A stretch of DNA of 64,000 bases from NCBI RefSeq assembly GCF_040869045.1, contig NC_090321.1, positions 130,873,689 to 130,937,688 of the forward strand, given 5' to 3'. Source of the stretch: Eurosta solidaginis. Taxonomy: Eukaryota > Arthropoda > Insecta > Diptera > Tephritidae. How positions within the stretch are numbered: position 1 is the first letter of the stretch; each line of letters begins with the position of its first letter. Both the position numbers and the translations under genes were made by a program. Below the pieces are notes generated by a model. It was not told the DNA's origin and ran no database searches. It saw only the letters and a list, made by a program, of their open reading frames with translations. Shown in pieces: positions 42,685 to 54,131 of this stretch.

Positions 42685-43902
42685 ATGTATCAAGCTATTG
42701 CTCTATTAGAGTCCCAAGAAGAAGAATTAAAAATCCAAAGGCGGATATTGAGAGACCGCTCGAACGTTCTTCACTTACCGAACGCTGAGTAAAATAACAA
42801 ATTGCGCCTGTGTTGACATTGTTTACAAAATAATTTTATTTGTAGATTTGTTCAAAATTTTCGCGTTAACAGAAAAATTTTTCAACACATCTTTGACGAA
42901 ATACAAATATATTTCAAAGATGCATTTCATAGCACGCATTTACCACTCCAACTAAAATTATCCACGTTCCTGCGTGTTTTGGCAACAGGCAGTTATCAGA
43001 AATCAGTTGGAAATGAAAGCATTTCATCTATGGCCCAGCCTACGGTAGCGAAAGTCATTGATGAATGCTTATCCATTTTTGAGAATCATTTCAGCCAATA
43101 GTGGGTAAATTTTGAGAGGAGTGAGGAAGAAGAACGTGCAGCACTTCTTTACCAAATTCGGCATACCGGGTGTTGTTGGCTGCGTGGATGGCACTCACGT
43201 GCGGATCAAGTCACCTGCAGATATGAAGCACCTATAATACAACCGAAAAGGCTTTTAAATGTGCTGGTTGTAAGTACGTATACTGATAGGCTAAGTTCAC
43301 TATGGTGACATCTTTTTCTTATTTCCTTCTATAGATATGTGACCACAATATGGTCATAACGTTTGTGGATTCAAGGCATCCCGGGGCAAACCACGACTCA
43401 TTTATATGGAAGCATAGTGAAGCAGAACGGCATATGAGAACACAATATCAAAATGGAAAAAGGAATTTTTGGCTACTAGGTAATTATAGTTTTTAATTTC
43501 TCTATGATTCAACAAAAAACAAACAAACATTTTTTGGCAGGCGATTCCGGATATCCTTATTTAATGACGCCATTTAGGACCCCTTCAGAAGCGGTCCAAA
43601 CTCGATACAATGAGGTACATTGTAAAGCTCGAAACCTTATCGAACGCTGCTTTGGAGTGGTGAAAAACCGATTTCGCTGTATCATAGGGTCGAGGGGACT
43701 TCATTATTCGGCTGAAAAAGCAATAAAAATAATAAATTTTTGCTGCGCAATCCACAATATTTGCATTTCGTTTAAGCATGAACTGCCTCTGAGTTTGAAC
43801 AGCGGCAATCTCTCGGAAGTACATCACGATCTCCTACCCGATGAAGAAGCGTCGAGTGCAGCTTTGAATGTAAGAATGCAAATAGCTGAAAACCTCATTT
43901 AA
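42685..43902 (+). pseudogene. Harbinger transposase (HARBI1-like), four exons, inactivated
   Basis: Exons inferred from GT-AG sites: 42685-42788, 42846-43269, 43335-43479 and 43541-43902. Conserved blocks include LPLQLKLSTFLRVLATGSYQ, the DDE residues in [16 protein letters not shown] and LIERCFGVVKNRF, and a final INFCCAIHNI. All three catalytic residues are present. Exon 2 has a TAG near 43100, a frameshift before KFGIPGVVG and stops around YNRKGF, so no full protein is made. In active elements this nuclease cuts TTA/TAA targets. Confidence 0.88.
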
Positions 43903-44189
43903 AAGAGATTCCGCGTATTTTCGTGTGTTTAAAGCAACGAAATCGTCGATGGACCCATGGCGGAACGATACAAGGTGGCAGCATGGTGAAATACCTACAA
44001 ACATAAATAAAAATTCCATGTACTTTGTTTTTGTAAATTCGATGGACAAATGTCAAAATCGTACTGCGTCGGAAGTTGATGTATCAAATCAAATAAAAAA
44101 AGCGTATAATCAGCTGTCCCATGCTGCCACCTTGTATTGTTCCGCCATGGATAGACCTATGCACTTTGATGTATTTAAATGACTTAAAC

Positions 44190-45469
44190 TCAAGTATCTG
44201 TTTTTGTTACATTATGGACAAAAAATATCCAAAATTTAATCTGTTTGGTCAATGCACAATGTGTTCATTTACAAATTCCATTTTACAACAATAGCAAAAT
44301 AAGTTGTAACATTTTGACATATAGCAAGAAAGCAATAGATTGTCTTTGCGAAGTTTAAGCCAAATTCTACTATATCTTCATCCCTTTTGAATACTTTATA
44401 TAATCAAGAGCCCTATGGTTTTATGTAAGCGAGTTATCCGCGAGATTTACCTAAAAAGGAAACCAATCACCTCACAAGAGCCTAACATTTTTTGATCTCA
44501 CATGATTAATTAAAAAAATCAACCCAATTACGAAGTATAGAAAATCTTTTATGAAGTACTATTTCTTGTATGTCTTATGTTCGGATACCATGAAAATGAT
44601 TTAAGACTTTCCTGGTTTATAATTAACTACTTGTTTATTTGTTTTCGAAATGGTGCCGTCGCAATATACCAGTAAATGCTTCTTTCTTTTCAGTTGCTCT
44701 TAAACAAACATAATCATTCATATTCAATAATTATAAGCTGGCGTTAAGCTCATGAATTCCTAAATATTATTATTTCTGCTATTGACCAATTTTACGCCTT
44801 TTTTGCACCCAACTCCTAAATTGATTTAATATATCGGATGGCAATGAAAGTATATAAAAAATAACCTTGTGGAAAAAGTATTTAGTACTGAATGGAAAAA
44901 AAAGTGTGCATTCATTTCAAGTTTACATTCATTAAAGATTGGGAATGGTTCTTACATTCATACTCTATGTTGAAATATATTTTACCATTCCATAACACAC
45001 ACACTTTAGCTTTGAGTTAAACTATTTTAAGCCATTCAGAAATGGAGATTTATAAATGCAACCAAAAAATCACAAATTTTTAAAAGAATGCTGATAGAAT
45101 GCACACTCAATTGATTCAATCTTTTTACAGCTCTGATTGATAGCTTGTATCAATTCATAAAATTCATTTCATAAAAACAAGAGCATTTATATCGACGTTG
45201 ATGATAAAACTTGCAAGATTTAACGTTAAATCTTTTCAGAGGCCTAAATCTCGAATAAATCCTAGGTGGAAATATAGTCTGAGTATGTGAATGAATAGTT
45301 ATGATTGATAATGAATTTCTACAAATTTCATTGTTTTATTGTTTTATTTGCATAAGCTATTAAATCCGTGTTTGTAGTATTACTTATATCTAAATCTTTA
45401 TATCTATACTTTATATAAAATAAATATGTTGTGAGATCCATGTTTTATAGTACATATTTACTATACAGT
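44190..45469. other. Interior of the Harbinger element without recognised genes
   Basis: AT-rich, with no ORF above chance length between the transposase and the fold-back. Confidence 0.45.
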
Positions 45470-46151
45470 TGCGAACACAAAAATACCAGTGCCAATTTTT
45501 GTCAAATTTCAGCAAGTTTCACTTCAGCTAAAATATTTTTGCAATTTTTTTATAAAAATATAGGTCAATATATAATTAGACGAATATAAGTTGGAGCTTA
45601 AAACTTTACTCAAAAATCGGGAAAATCCAACGGATTCTCATGAAAATTTGCAACTTTTTACCAAGAATTTTTAGAAATATTTTGAGAATTCAGTTTTGTA
45701 GCTCATTCTATTTTAGTATTGGCAATTTTTTTTCTAACGGGCCATCGTATTTTTTTCCTTTTATTAAAAAAATTCCCTTCTAAAATTTGTTTGGAAAAAA
45801 ATTCGAAGGTCCGTTAGAAAAAAAATTGCCAAAAATGAGGAAGTCTTTTTATCGAAATAAGATTAGCACATTATTGGACTAAAATAGAACGAGCTACAAA
45901 ACTGAAATCTCAGAAAATTTCTAAAAATTCTTTTTAAAAAGTTGCAAATTTTCATGAGACTCGGCTGGGTTTTCCCGATTTTTGAGTAAAGTTTTAAGCT
46001 CCAACTTATATTCGTCTAATTATATATTGACCTATATTTTTATAAAAAAAATTGCAAAAATATTTTAACTGAAGCGAAACTTGCTGAAATTTGATAAAAA
46101 TTGGCACTGGAACCGAAACTTGATAAAAGTGCTACTACTATTTTTGTGTTG
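45470..46151. mobile_element. Fold-back element of about 680 bp inside Harbinger
   Basis: Arms 45470-45745 and 45808-46151 are reverse complements (CAGTGCCAATTTTTGTCAAA; CTATATTTTTATAAAAAAA). The right arm has about 38 extra bases near its outer end. The loop (45746-45807) is AT-rich. It is non-coding, and no TSD is clear. Confidence 0.78.
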
Positions 46152-46323
46152 ATATCTGTATATCGAAATTGTTCAAGACTTTTATTCATTTACTGTCACA
46201 AAAAATAAATTAGTGGGAAAAAACTTTTTATCTATCTTATTAAGGTACTTATGCTTTCATAAAGCTTCGTTTTAACTTTTTAGGTACTTTTGGTTGAATA
46301 CTTATGTCTGGAAAGGCCGAACC

Positions 46324-46530
46324 ATTGTTTCTAGGTCCCGAATCAGTTCCTCGACGTACGAGTAACAGAAGCAGCAACAAAAAGAGTATCAACACTAAAA
46401 GCGGAAGAAAAACGAAAATTAGTCGAAGAAATCAATAGTGGATATTCCAAAGAAGTAGAAGTCGAAATTTCCAAATGAAGAGGGACAATAGTTTTAGTGA
46501 ATCGCAAGGATCAGCTCAAAATATAATCTG
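46324..46530 (+). repeat. Inverted duplicate of the last exon of the Myb-like gene
   Basis: TTCTAG, GAGTAACAGAAG, GCGGAAGAAAAACGAAAATT and the terminal VEISK-stop coding sequence repeat exon 4 (46629-46786) and its splice acceptor in the opposite orientation. It lacks a 10-bp string found in the true exon. About 100 bp separate the two. Confidence 0.8.
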
Positions 46531-46628
46531 AAACAGGGCGTTCTTCAAACAATGCATAGTTAAGTGGTTCTTGAAAAGTGCACTGAATTAGCAAAACTCC
46601 TCGCGATTCACTAAAACTATTTTCCCTC

Positions 46629-47766
46629 TTCATTTGGAAATTTCGACTTTTACTTCTTTGGAATATCCACTATTGATTTCTTCGACTAATGCTCGTTTTT
46701 CTTCTGCTTTTAGTGTTGATACTCTTTTTTGTTGCTGCTTATTATCAAGCTTCTGTTACTCGTCGTTAGAGGAACCGCTCCAGTACCTAGAAACAATAAA
46801 GTTTACAACAATTAAGTTTAGGACTCACGTACAAACTCTGTAGTCATATTTGCTACTATAGCTTCTAATGCTTCAGACTGCCGAGAAAAAATACCAACTA
46901 GCTGCTCTAACGACTTGGCAATGGAATTTGCAGCATCTGCTTATAGCATAGCTGCTTCAGCTAAATTTTCCATTGCCTTGGCCTGTGCCTCACCCACGTC
47001 AACTAGTGCTTTGGTTGCATCGGCTTGAATTTTCGCCGAATCGGCAATGCGGTGTTGGAAGGTTTGAGTCTGAGTGGTTCTGCGCTGCCTTCTGCTCGGT
47101 ATTACCACAGCGGTTGTGCTTGTATTAACTTCCTCTGTGGAATTTGGCGTTGTACAAACAGATGGTCGCGTCGGGGACACTGGGCCTGCTATAGCACTCA
47201 CTCCTGCGAATTCAATTAGCGCTGCAGCTGTGGAAGACGTTGCCCTCGATGGCCTTGACACACCAAGTGTCATTCCGCTTGGCGCTGCTTCTTTCGTCAT
47301 CAGCAGCATTCTCTCTATAACCTCCTCCACTTCGTTCAGTGGAGACGGCTGAAATGGTCCGCCACCTGTAGCACTCATATTTGCTGCGTTTTCCGCAATT
47401 TTTTTTTTTTGGTGCGGCATTTGAGGTTGGCAAAAATCTATAAAATAACATAAAATAATAATATTTGGATATACATATGTATGTACATATAATACCTTTC
47501 TCCATTCACTCGCTCTTCTTTGAGGTGGTCCGTGGGCATTTACTTTTTGCGCAATTTTGGCCCATTGCTCATCAAATAAAGTTTTATTAGCGCCATATAC
47601 CGGTGCTCCTCTGGCCAGATCCACATTTTCTTCCAGCTCATGAACAAGCACGAGGAATTGGGCGCTAGTGGTCTTTTTTGAGTCTTCTAATATAAAATAT
47701 AAGTTTTTTTATACAATAATAACTAATTAATTAGTAATATTCACTTTTTTTGTTTGTGTCGCTCAT
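46629..47766 (-). pseudogene. Harbinger Myb/SANT-like DNA-binding protein, four exons
   Basis: ATG at 47766; exons by GT-AG sites at 47745-47766, 47496-47686, 46829-47437 and 46629-46786. The first half has a Myb/trihelix-like pattern: QFLVLVHELEENVDLARG, FDEQWAKIAQKVNAHGPPQR, then EWRKIFANLKCRTKKK. A helical region and a C-terminus ending GYSKEV-x-VEISK follow. A run of 12 A at about 47399-47410 shifts the frame of exon 3, and a TAA lies near 46941. This partner directs the nuclease to the transposon ends. Confidence 0.82.
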
Positions 47767-47892
47767 TTTAAACCAAAACGATAGGTGAATACCTGTTGTT
47801 TGTTTTTGACACTTTGTTTTCGTATTGGTAGCAACTTTTCGTTATACAGAATACCAATCGACGAGCACTTTCGGTAATGAATGAGGCTGTTA

Positions 47893-48569
47893 AATAAAAT
47901 TTTGTAAACATTCTTTTAACTAATAGAACTTAGGCAGATCAATGAATATGAAGAAAAAGAGAAAAAATATGAAGCCCAAAGTGGCATAGAAAATGAAATA
48001 ATAATAAAAATAGTAGAGAAATAAATTTGCAAATTCCAATATTCTGTAAAATTTGTTAAGTTAGAAAAAATACATTATGATATTTTGAAAAAAAAAATAT
48101 TTTTAAACAGAAAAATTTTTTACAAACAAGAAAGTTGTAGAATAAAATTTTACGAACAAAATTTATAATTTTATTAGGCCTAAATTAGTCCTTTTTCATA
48201 TTCTTAGTCCTTTTTTTTTAAACAAAAACCTTATTACCTTACTATTAAAAACCCATTTCCAAATAACAACCCTCAAAATGCTCCAATTAACAGAATATTT
48301 TCTTGAGACAAGCTTTATCAGCACGGTCTAAGTTCGATAGCAAACCAAAAATTTGAGTAAACTTTTCGGATGCTCATGACATCTTTGCAAAAGTTTTGGT
48401 GGGCAATGTCTTAAAAATGCTTGTACTTAATATTCTTCTAATCACATACCCATTATAAAAATAACGAACTTGATATTTATCACAATTAATGCTTCAAAGA
48501 GTACATAGCTCAATGTCTGTGGAAGCATGCAACACACCAAAAGATACCACAAGAGACAAAAAAAATTTT
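47893..48569. other. AT-rich spacer without recognised genes
   Basis: Long A/T runs, for example 48060-48130. No ORF, repeat or RNA gene recognised. Confidence 0.45.
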
Positions 48570-49110
48570 TTTGCACCAGTAGTAACAGTAGAAATGAAGA
48601 AAAAGTCATAAAAGAGAACCATATATTATATAAAGCGCTCAATAAATTTGCAATTAGACATGTCGCGCACGTTTTCATCCAAAAGGATAGAAAATTTGTA
48701 GCATAATAAACACAAGCAACCAGATTGTTGAGGAAAAGATTGACTTAGGTCAATACTTGACCAGGCTGAAACATGCCGGCAATATAGGAATTGTAAACAA
48801 ATAAAAAGACAGTTGTCCCTTAGGAGACAAATTGGTCAATAATAGTAGGTACTCGAGTAGGCAAATTTGAATAATATAAAATAGGTACCCAATTTCTCAA
48901 AGATCTAATAACTGTATTAACCCCAGAAGTTGCGCATGTGACAAAAGTCGACAAAATATGAAGAAATTCTTCATAAATATCATGTCGACCCAATCTGGGA
49001 AGGCCACCCAGAAATCGCATGATATACATAAGAACAAATAAAAATATTACTGGAAAATATGAAAAATGTTATAAGAAAAATATTTGCATCCACTGTACCC
49101 ATTGGTTTAA
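48570..49110 (+). pseudogene. Degenerate 412/mdg1-like Gypsy pol remnant
   Basis: Plus-strand reading in broken frames recovers pieces that match the minus-strand integrase N-terminus at 25.9-26.4 kb: VVTVEMKKK, KDLITVLTPEVAHVTK and CRPNLGRPPRNR (compare LKNLTIALTPEVVHVTE and VDPVNGGHPGINR). Many stops are present. It is an old, separate insertion of a related element. Confidence 0.65.
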
Positions 49111-49480
49111 CCACTTATCACTATGTAACTATTTCTTGTTCTAGCAGCAACTGGATTTACCCAATCTAATGTATATCCTACGCTCAGAGGTCCCGCTTTT
49201 TAAGAATGTCAATTTTCAGCCAATGATGACTGTAACCACCATCTTATTCTATACGTTTTAATTTTAATAACAATGCAAAAGCTTTGTTTAATAGAAATAG
49301 TCAAGGTAAGGAAAACTAAATCTCCTATATTTTGTCGATAGCGTATATATAGGATCCTGTGGAGTGGAAAGTAAGGAAATCTAAATCATTTATCTTCATT
49401 ATTTTTTTAGAAATATAAACATAAGTTTGACCTGCTTCATCTAGGAAAACCTCGCCTTTTAGAGAGGTTATAAGGTAGAT
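49111..49480. other. Spacer without recognised genes
   Basis: Nothing recognised between the Gypsy remnant and the LINE tail. Confidence 0.4.
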
Positions 49481-49604
49481 TATTATTATTAATTGGTCTG
49501 GAAGCACTGCGAGCTTTGTGTAGATCTATTGTGCAAAACCCTTTCAGCCTAATTTTGTATCTGGAGGTTCTTGATGTATCTAAGTGCCTCTTCAGGATTT
49601 TCCT

Positions 49605-51137
49605 CTATATCACATAGGGACTAAGAGTCCCACCACCTAGATGGGATAGTCCCTGCCTAGCTAGAGCGACGCATTCGCAGAGAATGTGAACCGGCGTTTC
49701 ATCATCCAGCTCACAGAAACGACAAATTTGGGTATCAGATAGATTTAATTTACTTGGGTGATATCGTAGACCGCAATGTCCCGTGTAGTACCCAGTAAGA
49801 GTTCTTAGGTACTCCCTGCTTAGGTTATTGAGTTTGACTGATACTTTCGTTGCCGGAATTATAAACAGTTTGGCCTGCCTTTTCCCTGGGCAATCAATCC
49901 AGTGACGTCTGAATTGTTTAGTTTCCCAGTTACTTATAGCTTCCTGGTGTGTGCTTTTGTGAGTCCACAAAAGGGCTCTGGACCATAGAATACTGATGTA
50001 GCACCCTGCTTTGCTAGGTAATCTGCATATTCATTACCTTCATGTTCCTGATATCCGGGAACACATCCCAACAAAACCTTGTTTTTGGCTCCCAGGCATT
50101 ACGGATTTCAGTGCATTCATCCACCAGCTTAGATGTAACTATGTAGGATTGCAAGGCACGCAGTGTCGCCTGGCTGTCCGACATAATGTTGATGCTCTTC
50201 GATGTTGAGCTTCTCCGCAGACATTCTCTACCACAGACCTCTGTTGCATGAATTTCTGCCTGAAATATGGTAGGGTAACATCCCATTGGTATCGATTTTT
50301 TTAAGTTTGGTTTATAGATGCCAGCTCCCGTTCTTCCGTCATTGAATTTCAATCCATCCGTGTACCAGACCTATGAGTCAGGGTCGTTATAAGGATTCCC
50401 TATTTCCCAGTGGGTCCTGTCCACAATGGACACTTCAAAGTTCCGTGAGATTCTGAGCTTAGGGGGCATTACGTCACGCAGTTGTAATGAGGGATTTCCT
50501 ATGAATTTTTTTATTACTTTCATATGCCCTATCATATTTCCTTCTTTCAACTCAGAAATATTTGGAAGTCTTAGTGCACCTAGTGCTGCCTCTTTCTCTA
50601 TCAGAATAAGGAAGGGAGGTATTCCCATTAAAGCACTAAGTGCGTCAGCAGGGGCGGTTCCCATCGCACCCGTTATGCCAACGCAAAACAAATCGATGCA
50701 GTTTGCTTAGTTTAGCCGTTGCCATTCTTTGCGTGGCCTTTTGCCACCAAACTAGAGAAGCGTAGGTGAATATTGGCCTTACGACAGTATTAAATGTCCA
50801 ATATACCATTTTTCTACAAATCCCCCATGTTTTGCCGTAGAGAAAAGTACAGGCACAAAGCTCTTGTTGCCTTGTTTAGGATAGCATCCAAATGAGCATT
50901 CCACGTAAGGGTTCTATCCAGTGTCACCCCTAGATATTTAGCCTCCATTGAGAATTGTATTTTTGTACCACCCAGGGATGGTTCTGGGATAGATACTTTC
51001 CTTCTCCGGGTGAAAGGCACTATAAAAGTTTTGTTAGGATTTATAGACAATCCTTTGGTATCGCACCACGTCTCTATGGTGAAAGGGCTTGTTGCATGCG
51101 ATCTGATATTGTATCTTCGTGCATCTCTGTGATGCAA
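49605..51137 (-). pseudogene. LINE RT C-terminal half and RNase H
   Basis: The RT part (50814-51159) includes GYADDLVI and LSINPNKTFIVPFTRRRK, then KYLGVTLDRTLTWNAHLD. The RNase H (50014-50352) shows QAEIHATEVCG and NIMSDSQATLRAL, with E and D residues of the active site. The C-terminal domain (49605-49970) has a CRFCELDDETPVHILCEC zinc-binding motif. The pieces are in different frames. Confidence 0.83.
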
Positions 51138-51163
51138 ATAACTAGGTCATCGGCATATCCTTG

Positions 51164-51425
51164 TATCACGATGGCATATGTACTTACGTTTGTCAGAGTT
51201 CCGAATAATTAATTAGACGCACGCTAGTTTATTTAATGTTAAATGAAGAAAGTATTATTATTAGAAAAAAATGAATATACACTTTAATGTATTTTAAGCG
51301 AATTATGATTGTGTTAAATACGACGTTTCGTTCTGAAGGTTCGAGACAGACTGCTTCGTCTCGCTCATTTGATTTCTCTCCTCAAATCGTCTTTTACTTA
51401 GTTAGAGTTGCCATGTCGGCTGACA
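51164..51425 (-). repeat. 3' LTR of the SAP-domain Gypsy element
   Basis: 262 bp; compared with the other LTR it has one extra A (GCTAGTTT against GCTGTTT) and CGTCTCGC against CGTATCGC. Flanked outside by CTTG. Confidence 0.88.
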
Positions 51426-52827
51426 ATTCGGCCTTTCCTGACTCCAAATCGACCTCGATTTGATCAGGGTCGTCGTCGTATTCGTCGGGCTCGGGTGCAC
51501 TGTGACACCAGGGCTTTATTTTTTCGGTACTAAATATTGAGCAGAATTTGCGATTTGTTATTTTTATACCAGGAATATCTTCTATGAGGTATCGGTCGTT
51601 TCCCAATCTTCGGGTAATAACGTATGGACCGCGAAACTTGGGTTCCAGCTTTCTGGATTCGCCAGTTGATGCTGGCTCGTTCTCAATAACAACGAGGCTA
51701 CCTTCAGTGTATGTTGTCGGAGTACGGTGCTTATTGTCGAACCTACGTTTCCATTTTTCTCGTTTGTGGTTAATATTTTCAAGGGCTTGTTGCCGTTTTT
51801 CGTCGATTGGTAGCGGATTCGGATTATCGGTTGTGTCGTGAATAGCTGCAATTAGCTTATTTTGTACGATATCGCGGAGACGAAAATTAAAAATTAGTTC
51901 GTTCGGTGAATAACCTGACGTATCGTTGCGCTGTAAGTTGACTGACCATTGCACGTTTCGTAGATGACAATCCCACTCTTTCGGTTTATCGGTTGATGTT
52001 CGAAGATAATTTAATATGGTTTGGTTAGCTCGCTCAACCTGGCCGTTGGCGCGAGGTGTACGTACGGCGTTTTTAATATGTTAGATCGAATTTTTTTCAC
52101 AAAACTGTTCGAATTGCTTCGAGGTAAAACATGTACCTCTATCGGTGATGATTTTGACAGGCAGTCCAAAGTAGCTTGTCATATCGTTTAGTGCGTTGAT
52201 TACCGCGGGGGTTTTCGTGTTGCGTACTGGCTTCACTACCAGGTATTTGGAAAAACTATCGGATATTGCCAGAACGTAGCAATTTCCACGATTACTTTTG
52301 ACGAAAGGTCCTAAGTGATCGACGTGAAGGACCCGAAATGGCATGGGATCAGGTTCACTATAATGCAGCCTACCTTCAAATAAATAATCTTTAACGTATT
52401 TGCGGATTTTAGGAAACCAAAAATGTGTCGCAATTCTTTGGATCGTTTTGTCGAGTCCAAAATGCCCCATTTCGTCATGGCAAGAATGCATTACTCTCCA
52501 ACGAACTGATTTTGGTACAACGAATCGTAACCCATCTTTCGTACGGCGATATAATCGGTGATCTTTGATTTCGTAATCTTGTTGAATTTGGGCGTCTTGA
52601 TCTGTTTTCTTCTCTTGCTTAAGTACTGATACTATCGATGATAACGTTGGATCTTGCAACTGCATTGTCAAGAGCCAGTCTTCGGATGAAGTATTAACTT
52701 TCATTACCAACCCAGCCGGTTCTACGTCGTTTGGTGGCTGATCTGGTGCGCGACTTAAAGCGTCGACATGAGCCATACGGGTGCCTTGGCGATGAATTAT
52801 ATCGAAATCAAATTCTAAAAGTTTCAT
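51394..52827 (-). pseudogene. Gypsy RNase H end and integrase, one stop inside
   Basis: The frame 52081-52827 has the RNase H end (ADALSRAPD-like HVDALSRAPD), an HHCC-type start (HDEMGHFGLDKTIQRIATHF), whose Cys pair seems lost by deletion near LFEGRL, and DHLGPFV and ITDRGTCFTSKQF. TAA at 52081 is in phase with the rest: ANGQVERANQTI with the catalytic Glu, and a C-terminal domain (51394-51954, PKFRGPYVITRRLGNDRYLI). One nonsense codon and the missing Cys pair suggest this copy is not fully active. Confidence 0.82.
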
Positions 52828-52877
52828 CCACCAACGCGCGATACGAGATTTTAATTCTTTATTAGTTTTGACTTTAG

Positions 52878-54131
52878 CTATGCAGAACAGTCCGTTACTA
52901 GGCGAAAATGCTTGCCTAGTACATACATTCGAAAGCGTTCGAGGGATTCGACTACGGCGAGTTCCTCGAGTTCGTACGCATGATAATTACTTTCTGCACT
53001 CGTGCAATGCCTACTAAAATAAAATACTGGTTTCCACGTTTTATTGTCGTTTGACTGAAGTAGCACACCGGCAAGGCCAACACTACATGCGTCGGTGTGT
53101 ACTTCATGCTCGGCCATCCTATAGTACAACGCGAGAATTGGAGCGTTGCTTAAACATTCGATCAAGGTTTCGAATGCTTCTTGTTGTTCACGACCCCGTA
53201 CAAAAGATTCGTTTGATTTCGCGAGAAGTTTCGTTATTGGTTTCGAAATTAGCGCGTATTCCGGCACGAATTTCCGGAAGAACCCAGTTAAACCCAAAAA
53301 TCGTCTAGTTTCCGTTATACTAGATGGTACTTTAAAGTTTTTGATAGCGATTTTATTCTTTTCTCCCGGTTTTATACCATTTTTATTTATTACGTAGCCT
53401 AAATAGTGTATTTCTTCAGCCAGAAAATTACATTTTGAAAAACATAGTGTTAAACCATTTTCTCGTAAGATATTTAAGAATTTTGTAAGACGTGATAAAC
53501 CTTCTTTACCCGTTTTACTTGGAATTATGACGTCATCCAAGTATACGAGTATTTCACCCGCTCTCATTTTCGCAATTATTTTATTCATTACTTGTTGGAA
53601 TACAGAAGGCGCATTTACCAGGCCAAATGGCATTCTATTGTATTCATAGTGACCATCCGTAGTCACGAAAGCAGTAAACTTTTTCGCACACTCTTCGATT
53701 TCTATTTGGTGATATCCCATCCGTATGTCCAATGTCGTAAAATAACTATTTCCCGATAGTTGTGCGAAATGTTCGTCGATTATTGCCATGGGATATGGGT
53801 TTTTCACTGTAAATTTATTTAGCGCTCTATAGTCCACGCATAATCGCGATTCCCCATTGGCTTTTTCAACTAACACGACCGGTGACGCGTAAGGTGATTC
53901 CGAATGACGAATTATTCGATTTGTTAATAGTTCAGATACAATATCAGATACTATTTTACGTTTAGCGAACGGCACTCTATATGGTTTTAAAGGTATTGGC
54001 TTATCGTTGGTTAATTTGATATTCATTTTCGAGACTGTGCATGTACCTAGGTCGGATACAGACTCAGAAAATATATCGCGGTTTGCTTCAATAATAGCTT
54101 TCAATTCCGATCGTTCATTCGTTGAGATATT
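52878..54131 (-). CDS. Gypsy RT and RNase H start, in phase with Gag-Pro
   Basis: Coding resumes right after UAG in the same frame. RT has CVDYRALNKFTVKNPYPMAI, YFTTLDIRMGYHQIEI, FGLVNAPSVFQQVMN and the catalytic VYLDDVIIPS, all canonical. RNase H begins with VHTDACSVGLAGVLLQ. The frame stops at 52878 because of a 1-base change before the KVKTNKELKS segment. The RT itself looks intact, consistent with the youth of the insertion. Confidence 0.85.
   Translation of the reverse strand, partial: NISTNERSELKAIIEANRDIFSESVSDLGTCTVSKMNIKLTNDKPIPLKPYRVPFAKRKIVSDIVSELLTNRIIRHSESPYASPVVLVEKANGESRLCVDYRALNKFTVKNPYPMAIIDEHFAQLSGNSYFTTLDIRMGYHQIEIEECAKKFTAFVTTDGHYEYNRMPFGLVNAPSVFQQVMNKIIAKMRAGEILVYLDDVIIPSKTGKEGLSRLTKFLNILRENGLTLCFSKCNFLAEEIHYLGYVINKNGIKPGEKNKIAIKNFKVPSSITETRRFLGLTGFFRKFVPEYALISKPITKLLAKSNESFVRGREQQEAFETLIECLSNAPILALYYRMAEHEVHTDACSVGLAGVLLQSNDNKTWKPVFYFSRHCTSAESNYHAYELEELAVVESLERFRMYVLGKHFRLVTDCSA

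Larger units (their letters stand above)
42430..47889. mobile_element. PIF/Harbinger DNA transposon, whole, two genes
   Basis: The ends are CAGCCTCATTC (from 42430) and GAATGAGGCTG (to 47889), with the TSD TTA at 42427-42429 and 47890-47892, as expected for PIF/Harbinger. Convergent genes encode a HARBI1-type nuclease (plus) and a Myb/SANT-like protein (minus); active elements need both. The 5.5-kb length is partly due to a fold-back insertion (45470-46151). Both genes carry disabling changes. Confidence 0.92.

Noticed and set aside
46941..47651. Host Ala-rich regulatory gene
   Set aside because: TIRs, TSD and splice sites place it as the Myb-like gene of the Harbinger element.
48442..48678. 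Minus-strand hydrophobic ORF as a membrane or receptor gene
   Set aside because: The plus strand reads as degraded Gypsy pol, so this frame is a shadow.
48820..49029. Minus-strand 69-aa ORF as a novel protein
   Set aside because: It is the complement of the Gypsy integrase N-terminus remnant.
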